Positions 54,932 through 62,166 of a stretch of 62,166 bases of DNA are shown here, one piece after another (position 1 is the first letter of the stretch; the number at the start of each line of letters is the position of its first letter). This DNA comes from Tieghemostelium lacteum (Eukaryota > Evosea > Eumycetozoa > Dictyosteliales > Raperosteliaceae): assembly GCA_001606155.1 (NCBI GenBank), contig LODT01000033.1:1-62166 (forward strand), read 5' to 3'. The translations under genes and the position numbers were made by a program. The notes beneath the pieces are model-generated. The model made no database searches and was not told where the DNA came from. It was given only the letters and a program-made list of their open reading frames with translations.

Positions 54932-55374
54932 ATAAAGTTATTATCAACCTTTCTCATGTAACCTCTAATTCACAAAGTCTTTATCTTTTTTTCTTTCATT
55001 ATTAATGATAGATAAACCTTTCTTGATTTCACTTCTTTTGGTCTTTAGTATATACTATAGTATCTAACTCTTTTTTAAGTTACAAGATAGTTTTTTGATA
55101 ATATGGATTATTATTATATTTCAGGGAAAACTATAAGGTTTTAAGGAAAAAAGGAATAAGTTATATTCCCAATATATCTAGTGGTTTACCCTTTCATATT
55201 GAAAATATTTTTTAAAATGTTATAAATGTATAGATATTGTATTTATATATTTTACTATTTCTTTATTTGTTATTATCAATTTGATTTGTTTTATATTAAT
55301 AATAATAGTTGTAGAAAAAAAAAAAATTGTTATTTTATAATTTCAATTTAAAATATCATCTTATTAGATTCCTA
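54932..55374. other. 3' flank of LRR copy F
   Basis: Begins with the family trailer (AAATAAAGTTATTATCAACC) and then becomes unrelated A/T-rich sequence. No gene recognised. Confidence 0.35.
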
Positions 55375-56395
55375 CTTTAAAATAAAAATAGATGCAAAGA
55401 AATCAATAATGGAATATCATTGTTCAAATTAATTTTAATTTATAAATCTGATCGCGAATTATCAGGTACCTTCAGGTAGGTTAATTACCTATTAAAAGAA
55501 ATCCTAGCCTGATACAAGCCAATGGAATAAAATTGTGGAAACACTCAAACAACACTCACCAATTCAAAAGCACAATCAAATATCTCCAAATCAAAGATAT
55601 TGACTGGAATCCTTCTTCAATACTCAACGTCTCTGAATCTATTTCCACCCACATCTTTTTTGAATGCTTAACAACCACCACTGAATACACCCATCAATTC
55701 AAAAACACATTCAAATACTTCCAACTCAAAGATATTGAATGGACTCCTTCTTCAATTCTCAACATCTACAATAGTAAATATCACATAATTCTAATCAACA
55801 TAATCGCCATCACCTTCAAATCAATCTGGAACAAATGGACATCATTCTCATATACGGACACATCCAATTTAATCAAAATACCTACCCTTAACCAAATCCT
55901 AAATATAATCCACCTAGAAAAAGAACTCCTTAAAGACAAAATCCTGCAACTCCAAATAATTAGAGATCTAGACAAAATCAATTTCTCCATTGTAACTATT
56001 GTAACTAATAGTCTAGAGATAATTAATATATATATAGAATTATATATATATATTAATTATCTCTAGACTATTAGTTACAATAGTTACACTCCATACTCAA
56101 ATTCAACAATTACCTTCAAATCAATACGGAACAAATTGACATCCATCTAAAACTTGGACCCTTCCAACATAATCAAAATTCCAAACATCAACCAAATTCT
56201 AGGTATAATAGAACTAGAAAAGGAGTTACTTAAAGACAAAATACTCCAATTGCAAATCAAAAATGAACAGGACAAAATCGATCTTCTATAAATTCAACAA
56301 AACATACAAACACAATTTTATTATATAAATAAACTCTCAACTGATGTAGGCTTGGTGAGCCTTCTCAGTATTATTAAAGTTTTAAAAAAAATCAT
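55375..56395 (+). mobile_element. Two tandem LINE ORF2 tails with a hairpin at the junction
   Basis: The first part contains SESISTHIFFECLTTTTEYTH, YFQLKDIEWTPSSILNIYNS, ITFKSIWNKWTSFSYTD, LNQILNIIHLEKELLKDKIL; the second, from about 56090, repeats the IWNK-equivalent (SIRNK), NQILGIIELEKELLKDKILQ and a different end. HIFFEC is the post-RT zinc-knuckle. A 534-bp frame (55533-56066) is open but spans only the tail. The 3' end holds a small stem-loop AGGCT-TGGTG-AGCCT (56348-56362), possibly the 3' recognition hairpin of the element, before an A-rich stretch. 5'-truncated, not functional. Confidence 0.7.
55991..56088. repeat. Perfect 46-bp hairpin
   Basis: Two 46-bp arms (55991-56036 and 56043-56088), fully complementary, with a 6-nt loop. 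The arm begins TGTAACTATTGTAACTAATA and ends in alternating TA. It lies exactly between two LINE tails. It could be a template-switch or fold-back product or a tiny inserted element. Confidence 0.95.
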
Positions 56396-57153
56396 CAAAA
56401 TCTTTTATTTTTTATAATAATTCTAATTAATTAAATCATTAATTTCAATAATAAATAATAAATAGAAATCAATAAAAAATCAAAAAATCTTTTGTTTTTT
56501 ACAAATTAACTTATTAAATCCACACATTCATCAGTATCAATTCATAATTTTTGGATAGGATTGATAAAGGGGTGAGTTTGGAGAGGATGTAGGTTTTGAT
56601 TATTATTCTCGAAAATTCCATGATTTGTTTTATATGATAGATATCAGGAGAGGGATAGTAGCTAAAGCAATCGTTATTTAAAACTAAATACCATGCTGTC
56701 TTTTTGAATTTTTAAATTTATGTTTATTAATAAAGTTATTAATAAGCAGAAGTGAGTTGAGAGAGCAATTACTAGGTTGAATATTAATAGAGAGAGAGGA
56801 TGGTTGAGTTTGATGATTTTTTTTAAGATTGAAAGGTTGAGTAGAAACCCGTTCTAATTCTGCTGAAGAGTTTTTATTAATATTGAATTTACAATTTTAG
56901 TTAAAATTGTATTTTATTGTAGATTTTAGAAGTGTGATGGATGTCTTATAATTGAACACATATTATTAAAAAGAGATGCAAAGAATTAAATTATTTTATA
57001 ATATGTTCCATGGTCAATATGGCAATTTTGTTGCTACTACTCTAAAGGGATTAATCGTATATCTTTTTTTAAAAATATTAATTATACTGAGGGAGAGATG
57101 AAATATGTTTTGATTATATTATTTTTTTTTTATGTTCTATGATTGGCTATTGT
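56396..57153. other. Unassigned debris-rich region
   Basis: A/T-rich. On the minus strand between about 56700 and 56890 there is a coding-like Ser/Pro/Asn stretch (LKKNHQTQPSSLSINIQPSN) that may be part of a LINE ORF1, not proven. No other feature recognised. Confidence 0.3.
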
Positions 57154-57287
57154 ATGCAATTAGGAGGGATGTAAGAAAGGGATATTTATAACCACTACGC
57201 AAAAGGGACTAATATGATACTAGGTATCATCCTCTTATGCCTGTCCTTCTCATAAGACCTTCTGGTTTCTTTCACTTTCATTACAAG
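57154..57287 (-). repeat. Dispersed ~120-bp MITE-like repeat, copy 3
   Basis: Complement reads TGTAATGAAAGTGAAAGAAA at one end and carries ACCAGAAGGTCTTATGAGAAG and an intact A-box-like TTGCGTAGTGG. The other end is less clear (TGCAATTAGGAGGGATG on the plus strand). Confidence 0.5.
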
Positions 57288-57429
57288 GGAGATGACTCTG
57301 TTTGTGAGTGTTGGCGTGTTTCATTATTTTTGGTACAACAATTCCTACATCTAGATGGAAAAATCTATTGTTTTGAATTAGATTAAAACAAATGTAAATA
57401 TATCGAACTTAGAGTTTTGGTATTATTAG

Positions 57430-57675
57430 TGTAGAAAAATATTGTTACATGTTCTATTCACACATTGATATCTTGACTATTTGTTATATCAACAGTATAG
57501 CTATTTTCTAAATTGAAAATCTTCACCAACCAAAGAAAAGATAACAGGTTTAACCTCCTTAAGATGTTTAAATATTAAATAAAAACTATTAAAATTACTA
57601 TTAATATAAACAATAGTATCTAAATAGTCTAGAATATACTACTAGTAGATAAGAAAAATCATTCTAAATTTGAAT
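57430..57675. repeat. Extended LRR 3' flank, duplicated (copy G side)
   Basis: Inverted relative to 25428-25677 and related to it over about 240 bp with many small differences. It lacks the LINE insertion seen at 24957-25425 and so marks the empty site. No gene. Confidence 0.65.
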
Positions 57676-57751
57676 GTAAAGATGCTAATACATGAATCAA
57701 AATTCTTTTGGTTATTAGAGGTTAGATAAGAAATGTTGATAATAACTTTAT

Positions 57752-59515
57752 TTATTTGTAAAAAATGTATTCTTTAGTTTTGTGATTGTCAATTCTAACA
57801 CCTTGAGAAATTAGATATCGAATTGAATCATCAGTGAGAAAATCAGGATCTTCAGAAATTTTGATAATTTTGATTTTACTGAGATATTGTTGAATAATTT
57901 CTTGTGAAACTGCTTGACTGTCATCTTGAAATTTTGGTGCCATTCCGACATCCTTTTCACGATAGTCTAAGTGATAATACTTTTCAAATTTGATAACTTC
58001 AAGAGTTTCAATGTTTGAGAGGAATTGAAATGAATTGTGAGGGAATTTATAATTAGAGATTGTCAAATGTTTGACATGTTGAAGTTGTTTGTATCCTTCA
58101 CTTGTGATCAATGGACAGTTGATAATTGATACTTCTTTGGCATTCCAAAGATATTTCATTGCATTGTCATCAATTTTCGAACAAGTTCTCAATTCAATTC
58201 TTTCAATTCCATCAAGAAATGATATTCCTTTGGAGGTGATATTGTGGTTTATGAATATCTTAATTGATCTTGTTCCAATGAGATATTGAAGAATGTCATC
58301 ATCAATATTTGTGTCATAAATTGTGAGATGTTCGAGTGGTCCAATATTTGGATTTCTGTTTGAGAAAATATTGGTGATGAATTTCGATGTTGACAGGCAC
58401 CGTCTATTTGTGTTTATATCAAATACTTGAAGGTTAGAAAATTTAGAAAAGTAATTTTCCTCTACGTCAAATTTTTTGATATAAAGATGAGTGATGAATC
58501 GTTTTCCTGCTGGTGGAAGTTCAGAAATTTGGTTGAATGCGTGCGCAATTACGCTGAAATATTGTAAATTGGATAATGAATCATATGATTGACACTCTCG
58601 AAATCTATCCAAACTTAATGATTTAAGTTTTCCACCTCTACATAGTATTTCAATATCTTCAGTTTCTATACCAAAGCATCTTCTAATTTTAAGTTCTTCC
58701 AATTGTGTGAATTCTGAAATTGATTTGCCAGTAACAAAATAACGTGACATATTTATTAACCAAAGTACTTTGACAGTGTCTTTAAAATGAATTAGTACTT
58801 CATCTGTGATATTCTCCATCCAATGATCTAGTTTAAGAATTTCAATTCCACATTCAGAACCTTCAGCTAAATGTTTTAACATTTCATCATCTAGAATAAG
58901 CTTTTCTTGCCATCTTAAATTGATCTCTTTCAGATTTGAGAATATTTTGGTTCTGATGAATTTATCAATACTGTCAGATGCATTGTATTCAAGGTATTCT
59001 ATGAGAGTTATTCTATTGGTGAGTGAAGTGATATTGTGAGTTTCAATGTTGAAACCATCATCTGATGTCACACATGACCATTGAGGTGAGTTGTTGAATT
59101 TCATCAATGGTTTTGTGTTACAGATTATACCTTTTGAAAATATTTTATCAATGATTAATCGATTTCTGATGATATTCAATAAATGATTTATTGTGTTGGA
59201 ATGTTGAATTTTTGATCTGTGAATCTCGAGAATATCAACACTTTCAATCAAATTTAATGATTCATCTGTTGGATGGTAAAGTGTCAATTTATGAAATCTA
59301 TTGATATATTTGAGAATTGGTCTCAATAATTTTGATTCAGGATGACTGAAATCAAGAGTGAAATCAAGAATATCCAATGATCTTGTGATTAATTGTTTGT
59401 TGTTTGTTGATGTCAACATTAATCTGAATAGATCTGGAATTGAATTGATATTCCTCAAAATTTCATTTCTTATTATTTTGTTGTTGAATGATTCTTGAAA
59501 TTTTACATCATTCAT
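57752..59515 (-). CDS. LRR-family protein, copy G
   Basis: 587 residues, intact, single exon; begins MNDVKF with one Asn fewer than the others, and has SIPDLF for SIQDLF. Variable windows: EYLEYNASDS, RWQEKLIL (as in B), DHWMENITDEV, INMSRYFVTG, CFGIETEDIE, IAHAFNQISELPPAG (as in F), REKDVGMAPKF (near D). Type 2 promoter. Head-to-head with copy H over the third SMC4-remnant spacer. Confidence 0.85.
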   Translation of the reverse strand: MNDVKFQESFNNKIIRNEILRNINSIPDLFRLMLTSTNNKQLITRSLDILDFTLDFSHPESKLLRPILKYINRFHKLTLYHPTDESLNLIESVDILEIHRSKIQHSNTINHLLNIIRNRLIIDKIFSKGIICNTKPLMKFNNSPQWSCVTSDDGFNIETHNITSLTNRITLIEYLEYNASDSIDKFIRTKIFSNLKEINLRWQEKLILDDEMLKHLAEGSECGIEILKLDHWMENITDEVLIHFKDTVKVLWLINMSRYFVTGKSISEFTQLEELKIRRCFGIETEDIEILCRGGKLKSLSLDRFRECQSYDSLSNLQYFSVIAHAFNQISELPPAGKRFITHLYIKKFDVEENYFSKFSNLQVFDINTNRRCLSTSKFITNIFSNRNPNIGPLEHLTIYDTNIDDDILQYLIGTRSIKIFINHNITSKGISFLDGIERIELRTCSKIDDNAMKYLWNAKEVSIINCPLITSEGYKQLQHVKHLTISNYKFPHNSFQFLSNIETLEVIKFEKYYHLDYREKDVGMAPKFQDDSQAVSQEIIQQYLSKIKIIKISEDPDFLTDDSIRYLISQGVRIDNHKTKEYIFYK

Positions 59516-59852
59516 TATATCTCATTGGATCACACAAAAATACCACTGAAATTTTTTTTTTATTTTCATTTCAAACAAATACAGTATACTGTACGTTGAA
59601 ATATTAAAATGGAACTTGAAGTACCAAATCAGTTCTTCTTCCCAAACTAGTAAAAAAAAGCTACTCTAAAAGTATTTACGATGAAGATTAACAATGATGC
59701 TGGAGTGTTACTGTTGGCACAGCTATCAATATCACACCAACGATGACTAATACCAAAAGACTTATGATTACAAAGATTTAAAATTAATTGAAATTTTAAA
59801 TCATATTCAAGAGTTCAAAAGAAGTTGGACCATTTCATAAATACTTCAGTTC
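59516..59852. repeat. Duplicated spacer, type 2 promoter side (unit 3)
   Basis: Same as 18664-18999, in the same orientation, and inverted to 13086-13398. Non-coding, high identity. Confidence 0.7.
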
Positions 59853-60669
59853 AGTTGTTGGTCCTAATTGTAGTGGTATCAAACGTCATTGAGGATATGC
59901 TTATTGTAATTGGTTTCAATTCTAAACAAATTAAACAGATTAAACTTGGTGATCTAGTTCACAAATCTCAAGATAAAAAGAATCTTACAAATTCACAAGT
60001 TTTCAAGAATTCATAAGTGTATGGATAAGGATATAGTTGGTATTAATATGGGAATTTGTAGCCAGTTGAGATTATAGAGTTCAGGATTTGTGGTTTCTAG
60101 ATATATAACAAAGAAATTTAAAAAGGATGGAAGTGGTTTTACTGCAACTTCAAAGTATCATTTGGAAAACATACAGCATGATTTGGACCTATTCTAAATG
60201 GAAAGTATTGATTTGGAAAATAATGGATTTATGATTCTACAACAGGGTGAAGTTGAATCTATTGCAAAGATGAAACCAAAATCTCAAGGACATGATGAGG
60301 TCTATTGGATTATTTGGAAGAGATTATAGTTTAATGAAAAGTTGTAGAGGCTATTGATCGTACAGGAAAAGATATTGAAGATAGTAATAAAAGAAAACGT
60401 AAACTGAATAGGATAAAGATTGTAGAGAAAGAAAAGGATGTATTGGCTGAAGTCATAAATATCAATAAACCCAAGGTCAGTGTCAGAATGATATAAAGAG
60501 ATGAGAAAAAGAGTTCCTGGTGATGCTAAAGAAATTGGTGGATGAAGAGAAGCAGCTAGAGACCATGTTGAGTTAAAGGTGAAGTTCCACAACTTCAACA
60601 ACAAATGGAGACTAAAGAAATCTACAGAAGTAAATCCATGGACAATTTAAACCCCAAAGAGAAATATTA
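59853..60669 (+). pseudogene. smc4: SMC4 fragment, unit 3
   Basis: Reads VVGPNCSGI, MLIVIGFNSKQIKQIKLGDL, KDIVGINMG, SGFVVSRYITKKFKKDGSG, SIDLENNGFMILQQGEVES, KSQGHDE, then EAIDRTGKDIEDSNKRKRK and NRIKIVEKEKDVLAE, with stops and frame changes. It keeps the middle part deleted in unit 2. Dead; N-terminal head and proximal coiled coil only. Confidence 0.85.
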
Positions 60670-61379
60670 GGTAGACAGTAATGTTGTAGAAACAATAAAG
60701 CCACCATTATTAATTTGAAATTGATTCAAATACCTCAAAACAGTGTTAATACACAACAATATTTTAATTTATTTAACTAAAATTCTAATATTTTACAAAG
60801 ACTGTATTTTGTTGCACTTATAATGTTTTTAAATTGATGTTAGTTTAAATTTAAACTAAGTCTTTGAACTTTAATTTGTTCAAAAAAAAAATAAATAGAT
60901 AAATTAAATAGATAGTTTACACAGCTAATAGTCTTAAGAATTTACATATTTGTAAGTTTATTTAAATTCTATGTTTTAGGAATAAAAGATTAAAATAATT
61001 GTTTTTCATTCACTTTACCGTTGTATTACCGTTCTGTTTGTCCATACACTTATTCATACCAAATCTTCATTTTCTTGAAAATATAAGGAAACTTGTGAAT
61101 TTGTAAGAGACTTACGATGAAGATAATTGAGTGGTTACTATTAGTTTCAATGTCACACCAAAAATGACTGATACCAGAAGACTTATGATTACAAAGATTG
61201 TAATGGAAAATTTTAAATCATATTCTGGTGTTCATGAAGTTGGACCACTTTTAGAGTAGAATTTTTATTATAAATTTGAAGATTTTTGTAATTTCTATTG
61301 AATATGAAGATGTGCAATCCAGATCAACTTCATTTTTTTTAAAAAACGAACGATATTTTATGATACAATAGAGATACAA
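60670..61379. repeat. Duplicated spacer, type 1 promoter side (unit 3)
   Basis: Equivalent to 19510-20417 (this copy is about 200 bp shorter). Contains the short opposing SMC4 piece on the minus strand at about 61022-61110 and ends with the type 1 LRR promoter. Confidence 0.7.
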
Positions 61380-62166
61380 TGAATAATGATGTAAAATTTC
61401 AAGAATCATTCAACAACAAAATAATAAGAAATGAAATTTTGAGGAATATCAATTCGATTCAAGATCTGTTCAGATTAATGTTGACATCAACAAACAACAA
61501 ACAATTAATCACAAGATCATTGGATATTCTTGATTTCACTCTTGATTTCAGTCATCCTGAATCAAAATTATTGATACCAATTCTTAAATATATCAATAGA
61601 TTTCATAAGGTGACACTTTACCATCCAACAGATGAATCATTAAATTTGATTGAAAGTGTTGATATTCTCGAGATTCACAGATCAAAAATTCAACATTCCA
61701 ACACAATTAATCATTTATCAAATATCATCAGAAATCGTTTAATCATTGATAAAATGTTTTCAAAAGGTATAATCTGTAACACAAAACCATTGATGAAATT
61801 CAACAACTCACCTCAATGGTCATGTGTGACATTAGATGATGGTTTCAACATTGAAACTCACAATATCACTTCACTCACCAATAGAATAACTCTCATAGAA
61901 TACCTTGAATACAATGCATCTAAACGTATTGATACATTCATCAGAACCAAAATATTCTCAAATCTGAAAGAAATTAATTTAAGATGGCAAAATAAGCTTA
62001 AACTAGATGATGAAATGTTAAAACATTTAGCTGAAGGTTCTGAATGTGGAATTGAAATTCTTAAACTATCTCGTTGGGTAGAGAATATCACAGATGAAGG
62101 ACTCATTCATTTTAAAGACACTGTCAAAGTACTTTGGTTAATAAATATGTCACGTTATTATATTAA
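61380..62166 (+). CDS. LRR-family protein, copy H (cut by the window edge)
   Basis: Begins MNNDVKFQESF at 61380 and stays in frame for 262 codons to the window end. Variable windows so far: EYLEYNASKR, DTFIRTK (Thr for Lys), RWQNKLKL, SRWVENITDEG, INMSRYY. Type 1 promoter. The last bases do not allow a judgement on completeness. Confidence 0.8.

Overview
The window is nuclear DNA from a social amoeba (Dictyostelia). Reasons: very AT-rich spacers with oligo-T tracts, short GT-AG introns (about 65-150 bp), CAA/poly-Gln tracts, a 7-TM receptor-like TKL kinase of the VSK type, and many F-box/LRR genes. The protein-coding genes are less Asn/Gln-rich than those of D. discoideum, so another dictyostelid is more likely; the species cannot be fixed from sequence alone. 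There is no operon structure; genes are monocistronic and often divergent or convergent.

Conserved housekeeping genes are easy to recognise: rab7A (601-1294), UBLCP1 phosphatase (3056-4350), PEX16 (27245-28482), an SNH(SS18)-polyQ-SANT protein (28796-31521), NRAMP transporter (32112-33811), alkylglycerol monooxygenase (34277-35800), CHMP7 (35840-37303), A20/AN1 zinc finger (41031-41456), RBR ligase with a tail anchor (41926-42814), doublecortin protein (42982-44091), UMP-CMP kinase (44856-45512), VSK-type kinase (45755-47953), NOG1 GTPase (48636-50854) and a membrane-anchored coiled-coil protein (51550-52638). Exon joins given here keep reading frame and give protein lengths normal for each family.

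The accessory part is dominated by a young LRR gene family of about 585-603 residues: seven complete or nearly complete copies (9829, 13399, 16894, 20418, 37648, 53036, 57752), one running off the right edge (61380) and a fragment (about 8995-9240). Their ends are almost identical while short central windows and one near-C-terminal window are variable and shuffled between copies. Three head-to-head pairs (9829/13399, 16894/20418, 57752/61380) share one duplicated spacer of about 1.8 kb that carries a dead fragment of SMC4, so the amplified unit is LRR - SMC4 remnant - LRR. LINE fragments accumulate at the 3' sides of these genes.

Two DNA transposons are present: a PIF/IS5-like element (about 1645-2903) and a 2674-bp Tc1/mariner-superfamily element (22049-24722) with 57-bp identical inverted repeats, a spliced DD38E-type transposase and a divergent Cys-rich accessory gene. 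The second has cut LRR copy 20418 in two.

Five unannotatable-by-ORF small genes (4644-4841, 5037-5260, 7488-7693, 26545-26738, 26921-27121) share one layout: a tiny first exon, a phase-1 intron, and a second exon of 101-119 nt (exactly 113 nt in three of them), giving basic, Gly/Ser/Pro-rich proteins of 43-48 residues. With the LRR amplification unit, they are the most unusual content here.
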